The notes under the pieces are model-generated. The model was not told the DNA's origin. It saw nothing but the letters and a program-made list of their open reading frames with translations, and did not search any database. The position numbers were made by a program, and so were the translations under genes. A stretch of 64,000 bases of DNA from NCBI GenBank assembly GCA_965153355.1, contig OZ231127.1, positions 30,938,001 through 31,002,000 of the forward strand, given 5' to 3'. This document shows, in pieces, positions 1-17,343 of the stretch; position 1 is the stretch's first letter; every line of letters begins with the position of its first letter. Source of the DNA: Flaccisagitta enflata (lineage: Eukaryota > Chaetognatha > Sagittoidea > Aphragmophora).

Positions 1-64
1 ATGCCTGATTTAAGGTGTGTAATTTCATGATGAGGAAAAATATCCAAAGAGCGCAAGACAAAGA

Positions 65-180
65 CGCATTTCAATGGCGCGCATGCGACTGTGTTAGACA
101 TTTTTTGGCCGGTCCGTCCTTCCGTCCATTTCTATCGTTTTTACAGCCCCTGCCACATGCGACCACTATGTCAGTTTTCA
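65..180 (-). mobile_element. degenerate HINE-like fragment
   Basis: A GCGCGCATGCGACTGTG stretch is followed by a ggtccgtccttccgtcc tract and then cctgccacatgcgacc. This is the order of hairpin, CCGT-type microsatellite and subterminal arm seen in better copies. It is too diverged to set the ends. Confidence 0.35.
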
Positions 181-659
181 CCTAGTAGGGTACTCAATCG
201 AAAACGGCTAAAATGGTCAAAAATCCGTTTGCGCACATGGATTGACTCGTAATTACATGTATTTTAGTAATTAGAATCATATATGACACTTTGGATAATT
301 TTCATGGCCTCTTTGTAACCGAATGTGAGTGGAATCCGCCAATCAATTTCTGGCACTTTTTTTTCCTCAAAAAAAATGGGCCATATTGAGTTTCAAGATG
401 CGTTGATATGTGCGCTAGAGATGCAGAAGCAGTAGATTTTTGGACCGCTTCCGCTTCCGCTTCCAAAAGGCTCATTTAAGAATGGACAGCTTCTGCTTCC
501 GCTTCCGCTTCCACCATTTTAAAAAGCATAGCTTCCACTTCTGCTTCCGCTTCCACCATTTCAGAAGGCATAGCTTCCGCTTTTGCTTCCACTTCCGCTT
601 CCACTTCCGCTTCCGCTTCCACTTCCACTTCCGCTTCCGCTTACGCTTCCACTTTCATA

Positions 660-1060
660 TTGTTGAATATTTCACTATAATATTCATCTAAGTTATATAA
701 AACATTTTTTTATATGAAAAGAAGTCAAATGAGATCAAATGAAGTATGGAAAATAATAGAAAATATATCAATAACATAGATATAGATATAATTTTTTGGC
801 TGTCATTAGTTATTGCAATGAGTTTAAACAATTATTTTTTTCTTTATTTATGAAAAAATCTCTTATTCAATATCTTTCAACTATTCATTGAAATCATTTT
901 TTCATGAATTTATATATTTATCTATGACATCACAGGAACATCTACTTACTTTTATTTCAAATAATATGAAATCAGGTTTTAAGGTGTATGACTCTTGCTC
1001 CTTTTGAACTAATTAATGAACTCTTCCTGAAAGAGATCTATTTTTTTCAGGAAGTTCATT
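660..1060. other. AT-rich spacer inside foldback element
   Basis: AT-rich unique-looking DNA between the left GCTTCC arm and the (AG)n tract. No gene, RNA or regulatory element can be supported. Confidence 0.5.
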
Positions 1061-1192
1061 GTTCACTCAGAATCAATCTTAGGCCAAAGGAATTGTGTGA
1101 CTTATACAGGTTTCCATTGGTGTATTCGTAAGAAAGAAAAGGGGTTAGAGAGAGAATGAATAAATGAATGAAAGAAAGAGAGAGAAAGAGAG

Positions 1193-1428
<236 letters not shown>

Positions 1429-2204
1429 GAGAGACAAAAAAAGAGAAAAAAAGAGAGAGACAGACTGACAAACAGAAAGAGACAGACAGACAGACAGACA
1501 GACAGAAACATAGAAGGGTAAAAAGATAGACAAACAGAGATAAAGAGATGATAGAAAAATATACAAAAGCAATGAGAAAAAAACCTGAGATCGAAGACAA
1601 AAAAAAAAGAAGAAAGAAACAATAAAGAATGAATGAATTATACTAAAATAAGTACTATTAAAACTGATATGATTTTTATCAAAATGGTGTCAGGATCTGA
1701 AATGGAAGTGGAAGCGGAAGCGGAAGCGCTTTATTGTACTTTTTCGCTTCCGCTTCCGCTTCCATTAGGCATTAAAAAAAAACTGTTCGCTTCCGCTTCC
1801 GCTTCCACTTGATTTTAGAAGTGCGCTTCCGCTTCCGCTTCCACTTCCATGCTCAAACTACCGCTTCCACCCGCTTCCGCTTCCGCTTCTGCATCTCTAG
1901 TGCGCGCGCACAGAAAAATCCGGCCAGGTGACTTATTTTGATACTGGCTGACACGCTGGCACCAGTCAGATTGCTAGAGAGTTAAAAATGCTGTTGAAAT
2001 TCTTAAACTCTCAAATGAAAAGAAATTTTGCATTTTCAAAAACAGTTCTCTCCTCATTTTTTCATTTTCCATGCAATCTTAGAATTTCAACAGACTCCTT
2101 GTCTGTTACCAAAAATAAAATTTTCAAGAATTTGCATTATTACAGCTATATAATTGAATCTCGATTTGAAATTCACACTTGCAAGAACACTTCCTCTCAA
2201 TGAC

Positions 2205-2465
2205 TGAGGATATCAGCTACCCCAGTCGCGTGAGGGTGGGCAGGGGCCTTAATTGAGGTCACCAGATCATTTGGGCAGGAGCAGTGAGGCCAAAAACCGC
2301 AAAACCCCCAAAAAAGTAAAGCGTGATGGATGGACCGACAGACGGATGGATGGGTGGACGGATGGACAGACGGAAGGACAGACGGATGGATGGACGGACA
2401 GACGGACGGACGGATGGACGGACCGACAAAGCGGGCTGTAGAGTCCCGTAACATGCAACCAAAAA
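2205..2465 (+). mobile_element. HINE-like element, plus orientation
   Basis: The start (gaggatatcagctaccccagtcgcgtg) is a diverged AACAAGGCCGG-type end. It is followed by the 'gggtgggcaggggcc' and 'gggcaggagcagtgaggcc' internal blocks, a GGACGGAC microsatellite (2325-2430), then agcgggctgtagagtcccg and a decayed hairpin before caaaaag. It is non-coding. Confidence 0.7.
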
Positions 2466-3032
2466 GAAATCAGCTCCTGTATCAACGCGAAAATTGTTTG
2501 CGTCAGATCTTTGCTGTAATTTGATTCCATGGTGATATTTACCCTCTTTTTACTTCAGACTAAGGCTTACGTAAACGCTGCTAGCTATCGTCAGTATCGC
2601 CAAAAATATTTTTTGAAAATAGATTTGAATTCAGAATTGTGAGTTCTACACGGTGATTATGCGTAGTTAAGCGAATGGGCCTTAGTATGAGCTCAGGGGA
2701 TGGTATTCCGACAGCTTATCAGTTTTCTACAAAATGTAATGATTTTCAGCGCAAAAAGAACACACTAGTTGATCAATATGACCAAGTATGACAGTCTCAA
2801 ATCATAATCAAATCATATTTTAATTGTTTTCTGTCATATGTTCCATCCGATGAGCGATTAAGAATTTTCCGCCATCTTTTTTCCCCCTCCCTTTCTCTCA
2901 CGATCCTTGCAGTTTAGTAGCCTACACCTAGTTTAGCATATCTGGAGCTTTGCGCTTCTTTCGTGAGTATGCAATAATATATATAGGGATAGACAATATA
3001 TTATGGCTCTGACCGGCATGGCAATGGCTTAC
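2466..3032. other. unique intronic DNA, no HExxH exon seen
   Basis: This stretch lies downstream of the last aminopeptidase exon found. It was read on the minus strand for an HExxH-WFGN exon and none was seen, so the intron probably runs past it and past the repeats to the left edge. No other feature is recognised. Confidence 0.5.
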
Positions 3033-8526
<5,494 letters not shown>

Positions 8527-8746
8527 GATTGTTGAAAGATGTTGAAAGACTTATAAGTCGTTCAATTTAAATTTAAGAATTTTAAACCATTAGATTTCAA
8601 ATCGACCCTGAAAAGAGAGGGAAAACATTCTCGAATTGATGTCGAGGAAAACACAGCGCTGCGGTCAGTAGAAGACAAAAGGAAAAAGTAACGCCACAAT
8701 CTACTCGCGGAGACTCCGCAGAGTCAGTCCGTGCACCATATTTCTC

Positions 8747-9019
8747 TTTTTAGTCGCGTGCTACGCGACTCTATAAGCCACTATGTTGGTCCGTCGGTCG
8801 GTCCGTCGGTCGGTCCGTAGCAAAGTCGTTTTAAATGCATTTTTTTGCATTTTTTACATCTTTTAGTGCTAGTGAAGGTACTGGGAGGTGGAGATCACTT
8901 ATTCTGAGGTCATTTTGAAAATTTGTGTGCCTGTCTGTCTGTCTGTCAGTTTGTATATCTGTCTGACCAAATCTTTTTCAAAATACTGACGCACGCGACT
9001 TAGGTCTAATGTCCTTGTT
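8747..9019 (-). mobile_element. HINE-like element
   Basis: On the plus strand it reads TTTTTAG, hairpin GTCGCGTGCTACGCGAC, CTCTATAA, a GGTCCGTCGGTC microsatellite, then 170 bp, GCACGCGACTTAGG and ending TCCTTGTT. Both ends are recognisable. Lies upstream of the aminopeptidase start codon. Confidence 0.85.
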
Positions 9020-9173
9020 GTTCTTCTTTCAGAAAGAAATGAGAGAGAAGAGAGAGAAGAAATTTTAACAATTGGCATACACTCATTCCTTTTTAAAAGA
9101 ACATGTTATTTTTTTCTGAGGCTCAGTGTTCTTATTTTTTAGTCAATTTGAACCTCAAACTGCTCTTATGATG

Positions 9174-9290
9174 TTCTTTTTTTAGGTGCGCTATAGCACC
9201 TCTATAACTAGCTCTGTCTGTCGGTTGGTCACGCTCGAAAATCTCTAAAAGAAGCAAAAATCACTGGAAATGATTCAGAAATATGATATG
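9174..9290 (-). mobile_element. HINE-like hairpin end (GGTGC type), truncated
   Basis: TTTTTTTAG, hairpin GGTGCGCTATAGCACC, then TCTATAACTAGCTCTGTCTG and a GGTTGGTC tract. It is cut short by, or duplicated into, the next copy at 9295. Confidence 0.7.
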
Positions 9291-9294
9291 ATGA

Positions 9295-9692
9295 TTTTTC
9301 GGTGCGCTATATCACCTCTATAAGAGGCTGTGTCCGTCCGTCCGTCCATCCGTTGGTCACGCTCGAATGAAAAATCAAAAATGTTTGAAATCAATTGACA
9401 GCTCATTTCGTTTATCATTGTTAATACTCGTCATTTTATCCAAAGTAATCAGCTATGGTTAGGTCTAATAGAGCTGGGGATAGGTCTGATGAAGCTCGGG
9501 ATAGGTCTGATAGAGCTCGGCATAGGTCTGACAGAGCTCAGGATAGGTCTGATAGAGTTAAGGATAGGTCTGATAGAGCTGGTAATAGGTCAGATAGGTC
9601 TGCAAGAGCTCAGGATAGGTCTGATGGAGCTAGGGAAAGGTCTAAGAATTAATAACGCCCGGCGCACCGTCTTGGCCCGTGTATCCGGCCTT
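9295..9692 (-). mobile_element. HINE-like element carrying a 20-bp minisatellite
   Basis: Hairpin GGTGCGCTATATCACC, CTCTATAAGAGG, GTCCGTCCGTCC, then an array of GATAGGTCTGATAGAGCTCG units (9455-9650), then GCGCACCGTC and the end GTGTATCCGGCCTTGA. The tail arm GCGCACC is the inverse complement of this copy's own head arm GGTGCGC. Confidence 0.85.
9455..9650. repeat. 20-bp minisatellite inside HINE
   Basis: About nine to ten imperfect copies of GATAGGTCTGATAGAGCTCG. The two ORFs here (rich in RSD and GLI) are products of the repeat period. Confidence 0.92.
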
Positions 9693-9949
9693 GATATTTT
9701 GATAAATAACTTACGCTGCGATGTTCTTTTTCAGATAACCTACTTCTAATCTCTTAACGAAACAAGATGAGAAACATTCATCCAGATGTTTATCTCAAAC
9801 TAATCAAACTTTATTTACGTATAATACATTGCTCATTAAAGTCAATCATTGCAATTACTCAGTCTCACTTTCAGTATCATGAAACTAATCATTATGGCAG
9901 TTTTGGGATTGTTCTTAACAGCAACAGATGAGGTTCAGATATTCTTGAA

Positions 9950-10320
9950 TTCTTTTGGTCTTGAGGCTGGCAATGTTCTCATGATTGTTCTTATCTTTTT
10001 CCTTATCTGAGCCTCAATGGGTACTGTTTTCGAAGTCGGTGATGTCTTTTGTTTTACTGACTTTTTACGCGTTTTTTTTATTTAGGGTTAGGGGTAGGGT
10101 TAGGGTTAAGGTTGGGGTCGGGGGTGGTTTTAGGGTTAGGGTTAGGGTTAGGGCTAGCGTTAGGGCTAGGTGAGGGCTGGGTCTTATACATTTCAACCCG
10201 AATCTACTTGAATTAAAGCTTCGCCCAAGCGGGAAACCCGAAAGAAACAAAAGATCTGTATCGTCTTAGAAATTTTTTCCCCTCAATGTTCTTATAAACA
10301 AGGTTCTTAGTCAAAGAAAT
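9950..10320. mobile_element. dispersed element containing TTAGGG-like tract
   Basis: Flank blocks (gttcttatc, ctgagcctca, ttttatttagg, then tttcaacccgaatctacttg, aagcttcgccc) recur in the same order around the second TTAGGG tract at 51000-51640. This indicates a repeated element rather than a telomere relic. Confidence 0.6.
10084..10172. repeat. interstitial TTAGGG-like tract
   Basis: Degenerate GGGTTA repeats (GGGTTAGGGGTAGGGTTA and variants), about 90 bp. Confidence 0.85.
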
Positions 10321-10324
10321 GAGT

Positions 10325-12290
10325 GTAACATGAAATGACCTAAGAGACAGGATCTTTAAATGACGAAACGGATCGCAGAACTTTCAAAAACCATAAGATT
10401 AACACTAAAACTAAAAGCTAAAAAATTTACTTTTTGTTAAGTTTGCCCCTGCTGTTCTTTTCTCTATTAGAATGAGGCGCACAACTCAACAGACATCTGC
10501 GGACAAAAGACGGAAATTGTTTCTAGCGGCAGATAGACATAAAAACAACGCATAGCGCAAAGACGTTCTTTCATGCTGGTCGCGGACTCGCAACTCTTGA
10601 AGAGGTTTCGTCCGTCGGTGCGACCGTCGGCCCATCCCTCAGTCTGTCGGTCTGTAACGCTCAACTTAAGCAGCTTGAGTCGAAAAGTGTACGCATTTCC
10701 GCCTCTGCATGTATTAGTGAATGTGGAAACGGGCGTGGAGAAGCTTTTGCGCCCCTATGGCCCTACCCACTCGTCAACGGCGGTACTGTAACCCCGCGTC
10801 ACTTGTTCCTATTTCATCAGTGCATAGTGCACTTTTAGTGCAGTGGCTATAAAGCTTGGTTACCTGTGTGTTTTATGATGACAAAAAACTAAGCTGTTTT
10901 AATTACCACCTTCAGATTTGAAAGGGATACAGTAATGAAAGTCTTTCTTCCCTAATTAATAGTTTTTGGTCGATCGTTGACTCCTGAATTGAACGCATCA
11001 CAAAAAACTTTGATCAAAAAGGGGGCGTCAATTTTAAATCATTACCTTTTGAAGTGCCCGCAGCGCAGCTTACAGGGAAAGTTTGGCGTGAGAAATTTTC
11101 CTTCATTCATCCATCCCCCAAAATTTCGCTTCCAGGGCTCAATTACAAGTTTTTCTGACCCGGAAGTCCGATGCTCAGCCTTCAATCCTCAATCCTCACT
11201 TCAAGGCCCAAATCTCAGCCTCCAGGCTCAGATCAGATGCTTGCTTGCAGGCTTGAACTACTGATTCACGCCTCACGGTTCGAAAAAGAGGACTCCCTCA
11301 TTACAGAGCCAGAATGTCCGCCTGTTTGAACAAATTCCAACCTCGTATGGATCCTTATAATATGGGTTGCTAGTGATGAACTAAAAAGGCTGAGCTGTGA
11401 AGCGTTGCCAGGGTTATATACAATTGTGATTCCCTAAACAGACTACGACAAGACAGAGGTCTAACCTTAATTAGTCAAAAAGCGCTGAGTCTTTCTATAA
11501 AGGAGTAAGAAAATTGTTTATATATGCGTGCGACATGAAGATTCGTGTATTCGTTTACATGCCGGCTTGATGCCGAAAACTCAGATACAAAATTATGCAA
11601 ATGGGATTCATAACTCCGTTCAACCGCGACAGACGTAGTTGAGATCTCACGCCTGGCCTGGTGAAAGGAGTTCTGCCTCGGTGAGCTTCTTTTTCTACTG
11701 CCTGCGCCTGCGAAGCTGCGATATGCAAATGCGATTGTCGGCCTTTTTGCCAGACGAAGAACCTTCCAAAGAAATTGGTGCTTGTCGTTTCGGAAGCGAC
11801 GGAATAGAAGAAGAAGCTGGCGGCCCGCCCGAGGAGGCGAGGGGGGGGGGGGGGAAATTGGCATGGCAGATGTGTTGGGAGAGTAGGATGGAATGAAATG
11901 GAACTGGTGGAATAGGAGTGTAAAGGGGGGTACGCAGCTAGATGAGGAAGAGTAAATAAAAGGAATGAAAAAAAATCAAAAATTACTAGATAGAATTGAA
12001 ATATAAACGGGTATCTTGTAATTGAGCCGTCGCGTCGGCGTGAAATACGTTTCGACTTTCAAAAGAATACAAGTATTGGTTTGAAATAAAGAGGGAGCGG
12101 AAGCGTAAACTGCCTTGTGATACTAGCGATGACGCACTTTGAAATGGCGAATGTTATCACTTGAAAGGTTGGTCCAAAGCCACGCCTCTGTTAGACTCAT
12201 CTAGATAGTAGCAGATGAACACCCTGATTCATCTGACGAATGACTTATGAACGCCGAATGAATGACTAAGGTGAGCCCCTAACACCTCAT
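10325..12290. other. mostly unique intergenic DNA
   Basis: No gene is supported. It holds a decayed HINE head at 10570-10700 (ggtcgcggactcgcaactct then ccgtcggtgcgaccgtcgg) and a few AGGCCCAAATCTCAGCCT-like copies at 11150-11260. A GC-richer patch with a 14-G run lies at 11620-11860, where both strands carry open frames of 85-129 codons without recognisable domains. Confidence 0.45.
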
Positions 12291-12299
12291 CGTTATAGA

Positions 12300-12780
12300 C
12301 GGTGCTGAACATAAAAGCTAAAACATGTCGGAGCCTTTAGGTTAAGGAGATGTGTGCACCATTTCATGGTGCAATGCACCGAAAACAAGGCCGGATACAC
12401 GACGGTTTGGCAGGAGAAGTAATGCTCGCAATTCAAAAATGTGGCTGACGGACGGACTGACGGACGGACCGACCGACCGACACGGCAAGGTGTAGAGTCG
12501 CGTGTCCGCGACCAAAAATATAGAGGGCATCAGATGACGGGAAATTTGCGCCGCCACCCTCCTCATTTCCCATAGAAAATGTACAGGAAGCATTTTACCT
12601 CGCGAAATTTCCTGTACAGATATTTTTTATAATGGAAAAGGGGGAAGGGGGTGGCGGCGCCAATTTCCAGTCATCTGATGACATCCAATTTTTTTGTGCA
12701 ATGTGCCATGAAATGGTGCACCCATCTCTCGAGGCTCTGACAATGTTTAGTCTTTTAGGTCCGAGCTACTGAACATGAAG
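12300..12780. mobile_element. inverted-repeat element interrupted by a HINE
   Basis: The left arm (gtgctgaacat, gtcggagcct, gtgcaccatttcatgg, catcagatgacgggaaat, gcgccg) is mirrored by the right arm (cggcgccaatttccagtc, atctgatg, ccatgaaatggtgcac, aggctctgac, ctgaacat). The centre contains a further short palindrome around ctgtaca. The left arm is split at 12386 by a HINE copy. Confidence 0.75.
12386..12518 (+). mobile_element. HINE-like element nested in inverted repeat
   Basis: Runs from CAAGGCCGGATACACG through GACGGACGGAC and CACGGCAAGGTGTAGAG to hairpin GTCGCGTGTCCGCGAC and CAAAAA. The intact right arm of the host repeat gives the empty site: an uninterrupted A7 run. Confidence 0.88.
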
Positions 12781-12910
12781 AAAGTGACACAAACGGTAAA
12801 GGTGAGATATCACACATGAAAATAAGGGAGGGAAAAAACGAACGAGAGTGAAGAGCGAGAGGCTAGAACCAGAGGATGCAACAGAGAAGAGGGAAGCAGT
12901 ACTGGGACAG

Positions 12911-13077
12911 AACAAGGCCGGATACACGGCCAATACCAGTCGCGGACGGGTGGGCAGGGGCGGAAATGCGCGTTTTCACACTTTCCAACTCGATCACCAC
13001 GGACCGACCAACCGACCGACCAACGGACGGACGGACGGACAAAGCCTCTTATAGAGTCGCTTGTCCGCGACAAAAAA
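12911..13077 (+). mobile_element. HINE-like element (short, complete)
   Basis: AACAAGGCCGGATACACGGC, CAGTCGCGGACGGGTGGGC, CGACCAACGGACGG tract, CTCTTATAGAGTCGC and TTGTCCGCGAC, then AAAAAA. The 5' arm GTCGCGGAC and terminal arm GTCCGCGAC are inverse complements. About 167 bp, one of the best minimal copies. Confidence 0.9.
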
Positions 13078-13079
13078 GG

Positions 13080-13640
13080 GGTAGAGAAAAAGGTGAACCA
13101 ACGTGAAACGAAAAACGAACAACGGGGGGGGGGGGGGGGGGGGGAGGAGAATGAAGGGAGAAGCCGCTTTAGTCAGTCGAAAGAGGGGCAAAGCATAAGA
13201 GATGAACGAGGTAGAGGAAAAGTACAGTCGATGAAAAGAGGGGAGGAAATGAAAGGCGAATTGAGGGAAAAGAAGAGAAGCAGCCGGAAGAGAAGAGAAA
13301 GATCGGAAATAGGCGCCGCGGGGAACTCTGGCGGAGGCCCTAAATCAAGATTCATGACTTAAGGAGTCGAGGCAAAACGAGGGAAATAGAGGATTGGACG
13401 AATTCTAGGCCCAGTTTTCCTGCGTTCACTTTCTACCTCTATCATCTGTTACCTATCTGAACACCATCTGAAAAACTACCAAAAGACCAAATTCCAACCC
13501 CGGGTTCATTACCCCAGGAAGTTGACATCCTCAATTGCTCACCATCACCTTCTACATTCATATAGTAATTAAAGCAACTAACTTCTACCCTAACAAGTTA
13601 ATTAACAGCCTACTTAGTAGGCTACTACCCGACGACAGTT
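13080..13640. other. G-run and purine-rich intergenic DNA
   Basis: An 18-G run at about 13125 is followed by purine-rich sequence to 13350, then unique AT-rich DNA. The 89-aa K/R/E-rich ORF is compositional. No gene is recognised. Confidence 0.45.
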
Positions 13641-13676
13641 CCAACGAACATTATCATATCGCTTTTAGCTAGAGGC

Positions 13677-13805
13677 TGTGTGTGTGTTTGTTTGTTTGTT
13701 TGTTTGTTTGTTTGTTTGTTTGTTTGTTTGTTTGTTTGTTTGTTTGTTTGTGTGTTTGTTTGTTTGTATGTTTGTTTGTTTGTTTGTTTGTTTGTTTGTG
13801 TGTTT

Positions 13806-13858
<53 letters not shown>
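13677..13858. repeat. (GTTT)n then (GT)n microsatellite
   Basis: GTTT tetranucleotides to about 13803, changing to pure GT. Six overlapping ORFs across it are artefacts. A short CA tract follows at 13879. Confidence 0.97.
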
Positions 13859-13862
<4 letters not shown>

Positions 13863-13864
13863 AC

Positions 13865-14600
13865 ACGTGTGACACGTAAACACACACACACATACACACA
13901 CACACAGAGGAGGGGTGTGGAAGGATGGTTTTACGCCCCTGCCCACCCGTTCGACTACTCAGTCCCTTGAAAAAAAAACACATTTTTTTCGATTTTGCTC
14001 TCTATTTCAAATGCCAAGAAATCTTAGCAACATCATAAATAAAATCGGGCAGCAAATTAGCTCTAAATCGTCACGAACAATGACCACTGGAGAAAAACAT
14101 GAAACGGAAATATGGTAGCAATGTTTTGACATGGAGATTCACATTGATTTGCAGACACAATCAATTTTCAGAAGATATATTCGTTGTGGGAAGGTAAAAT
14201 AAAAAGATTTTTATTTTCGAAACTTGTCACTAGCTACGAAAAAAATCGCTCAAGTCGCCTTAAAAACATAATCCTGTGCTATTATTGAGGAATTTTCAAA
14301 TTTCTTCAAAACAATCGCTGCTTTCAATCTTATATGATACCATGCACTTTTTTGTTGGCAACCTTTTTTTTTGAAAATAAATATTTTATGTTTCATGTAA
14401 GCACAGGGGAAATATCAGAAGCAGGGGAAAGTTTTCGATATAAAGGAAAGAAATTCTATTCCCCTCAGGATTGTCATCATGTCCATTAAATCATTATATT
14501 CCTTTGTCGCCCATGGCCATATCAGACTAGACACATGATTAGTAAAAGAGAAACGTTATGGGGCTCTGAATAGTATTTACAAAATTACAGGGTTTTCTGG
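13865..14600. other. unique AT-rich intergenic DNA
   Basis: No ORF of note, no element ends and no splice-compatible conserved exon was recognised. Confidence 0.4.
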
Positions 14601-14622
14601 TTATTTGATCCTCATTTTAGCA

Positions 14623-14623
14623 A

Positions 14624-14717
<94 letters not shown>

Positions 14718-14751
14718 GCTGTTGTTGTTGTTGTTGTCGTTGTCGTTGTCG

Positions 14752-14816
<65 letters not shown>

Positions 14817-14817
14817 G
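14623..14817. repeat. (GTT)n microsatellite
   Basis: Almost pure GTT with a GTC cluster near 14738-14750. Poly-L and poly-N ORFs are artefacts. Confidence 0.98.
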
Positions 14818-14877
14818 ACTGACAACAGTGTTTTTTCATCAAATCATTTTACTAGAGGTTGTACAGCTTGGGCAAGG

Positions 14878-15126
14878 TTATCTTATGATAAATTCTTCGA
14901 TGGCTTCTGACAGCGAAGATTCGTCGAGATTTTCTCGAGGATCCCTGCCTTCGCGTCCGGTTTCGCGTCCTGCTTCTCGTCCTTCCCTTGGTTCGCGTCC
15001 GTCCCGGACATCGCGTCCGTATCTGACGTCTAGAGAGGACATCAACGGACGCGAAGGTGAAAGCGCCTCATCGGGAATGATGACCAGCTGAGCCCCGGGA
15101 GGCAAACTTCGTATCGAACTCAAATC
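14878..15126 (-). CDS. candidate terminal exon of an unrecognised gene
   Basis: On the minus strand a strong acceptor (ttatttcttttttttcag) precedes DLSSIRSLPPGAQLVIIPDE, then an R/E/G/D-rich segment built from GREPREGREAGRE-like steps, ending LSEAIEEFIIR and TAA. The acidic/aliphatic start and end frame a charged low-complexity middle, as in many cytoplasmic tails. No family is recognised. No upstream exon in matching phase 0 was confirmed. Confidence 0.4.
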   Translation of the reverse strand, partial: DLSSIRSLPPGAQLVIIPDEALSPSRPLMSSLDVRYGRDVRDGREPREGREAGRETGREGRDPRENLDESSLSEAIEEFIIR

Positions 15127-15327
15127 CTGAAAAAAAAGAAATAAATAAAAAAATAGTCAAATTTATATAAATTGTAAACATGGATAGAAAAGTGACGTTT
15201 TAAAGCTTGAAACAAAATGATATTCAGAGAAAAACAAGCACATAAAAAGAAACACGTCAATTAACAATCGAACTTTCTTGTTTTATAAATGTGGCTGGAC
15301 AGTGGCCGAAAAGCTCTGAAATTAGTA

Positions 15328-15754
15328 CACTTTTTATTTTTTATAAGAACCCAGTTTATAAGAACATCAAGGCTTCAAATTGCCCCAAAATTAAGAACAT
15401 CTTAAGAACATATGAAGGCTTCAAATTCTATAAGAAAATTTTTTGCTAATAATAAAACTTTTGAAGTATAGATAAAATACTTGAAATTAGAAGATTTATA
15501 ATAAAATTCGGCTATTTCTAATATAAATGCCATAAAAATATCCCTTGACTTTATAATTTAGTATCTATTTTAACAATTACTGATAAAAATACATTTATTT
15601 CTAATAATCAATAGTGAATTTAAAAGTTTACTATAATTTGTTTGTTGTCTAAAATTAAGAACGCTCTAAGAACAGTGAAGGCTTAATTTTGCCTCAAAAT
15701 AAGAACATGAAGCTTTTGGAAAAAAAATGATGTTCTTATAAAAAATAAAAAGTG
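15328..15754. mobile_element. TA-target MITE with CACTTTTT termini
   Basis: TA precedes CACTTTTTATTTTTTATA on the left; the right end is its inverse complement followed by TA. The interior is AT-rich with many 'aagaacat' and 'aaggcttcaaat' words. Terminal fragments of the same family occur near 20771, 51720 and 52540. TA duplication with 23-bp inverted ends fits the Tc1/mariner type. Confidence 0.75.
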
Positions 15755-15756
15755 TA

Positions 15757-16000
15757 TTTCAACCGATTTCGCATTACCCAAAATCTTGCGTTACTAATAG
15801 ACCTCCTGCGTACTCAGCCACTTTTAGAGTCGCTTAGCCAGCGACTAAAAATGGGGACGCGCGAAATCTATAAAGTGTCACGAAATTCTGCGTTTCTTAC
15901 TGAATTGATGAAAGAATGCTTAAAACGACATAAATTCTATCAAGAGGCACGCGCTTAAGTTCAAATGGCAAAAACATATGAAAGAATACGTGCCCAATAG
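15757..16000. other. HINE-derived fragment
   Basis: Contains cttttagagtcgcttagccagcgactaaaaa, a hairpin GTCGCTGGCTAAGCGAC followed by TAAAAA. This is the 3' end of a plus-oriented HINE without its ACGG tract. The 68-codon ORF around it is not supported as a gene. Confidence 0.45.
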
Positions 16001-16100
16001 CGGCGGCGGTGGAGGTGGTGGTGGTGGAGGTGCTATTGGCAATGTTAATGGGTGTGTTAAATGTGTTGGTGGATGAAGTTGTGAAAGAAATGGTGGTGGT
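16001..16100. repeat. GGT-rich low-complexity tract
   Basis: Imperfect GGTGGTGGAGGT repeats. Confidence 0.8.
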
Positions 16101-16131
16101 TATGGTCTAGGTAGTGCGTTGTCTAACTCAC

Positions 16132-16207
16132 TCTCCTCCGCAACGTTGTAGAAGAGGTCATGCGTTTTCATTTCAGAACACAGATCGAAGAATTTACCCC
16201 CGTCCAT
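16132..16207 (-). CDS. weak candidate first exon
   Basis: On the minus strand an ATG preceded by an in-frame TAG opens MDGGKFFDLCSEMKTHDLFY then NVAEE, with a good donor A|GTGAGT. No homologue is recognised. It ends one base into a codon, whereas the open frame at 15126 needs phase 0, so the two cannot be joined directly. Confidence 0.22.
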
Positions 16208-16379
16208 CTATTCGTTTGGTGCGTCCTCTTTTTCGTCAATGCCCGCAACCACTGCAGCCCCAATCTAGTTGCATACTATCGGATCTTTGAATGTGATAAC
16301 TTCGCGTGTCAATTTGATTTCTCGAGTACTACTACTATTTTACGCTCTTCAACTACGTCATGACTCGGTGAGACGGATA

Positions 16380-17087
16380 GACGGATAGCCAAAATAAGAA
16401 AGTCATACAAAAACGCCCCAACTCAATGTTTCAGAAAGACTCATCATTTAAGGGTTGCCATTGACCACTCATATAGCTCATTGCCTCCAGATGGTATATT
16501 CATATTTCAGCATGTTTATATATTCTGACCCTGGCACTGGTTCAGTGCCAGAAAAGCACGCGCCCATAGGCCTTAAATCATCCACCCATGAGCTTTAGTC
16601 CCGACGCACGGACGCGCGTGCGCGCACGCACACAAACACGAGTAAGAACACGCAGACACTGGTAAAATCACACACGCGCGAGCACTCTTTTACACGGTTG
16701 CACGCTGGCATGTCCACCAGATAGCCGTTGCGCGTGCGCACTCACACGCGCGACACGCACACGCAATATGGCCTTTGTTCGGAAACCCGGCAGTCATAAA
16801 AATTCCCCCATTTTTACGATCTTCCCTTTTGTTGTGATAAGTTTGTTGTTGTTTTGTCGAGTCTATTCTTTTTTTTTTATCCGAGTTTGCGAATGATATT
16901 TTGCTCTTCACTCTATGAATTCAATCTTCTTTCTGGTATGTTTTCTTTTGTTTTTTTTCTCTTTGTCTCCTTGGTGTTATTTTGTTTTTCTACCATTAAT
17001 ATTTCCCGCTGTCAGCGCGATAGTCATCGAAACATTCGACGCGCCGCGCCAATACAAAAATTTGTTTTGAACGCGAGATGACGTTCG
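16380..17087. other. unique intergenic DNA with CpG/CA-rich patch
   Basis: 16590-16760 is rich in CGCG and CACA steps (alternating purine-pyrimidine). No gene or element ends are seen. Confidence 0.4.
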
Positions 17088-17343
17088 GTTTTTAGTCGCG
17101 TGCACGCGACTCCACAACCCGCTCCGTCGGTCAGTCGGTCGGTCGGTCTGTCGGTCTGTCGGTCGGTCCGTAACACTTTGCTTTTTTGCGTCGTTTTTGG
17201 TCATTTTGGGTTATCTGGAGTTATTTTGAGTCATTTTTTTGTTGTTTTTGGTCATTTTTGGTTGCTTTTAGTCATTTTTGATCATTTTTTTTTTTGATAA
17301 TATAAGTCACTTTCTTCATTTAAGTCATATGTGTCGTTTTTAG

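Noticed and set aside
10084-10172. Telomere or chromosome end
   Set aside because: Short, degenerate, interstitial and shared with a second locus inside the same dispersed element.
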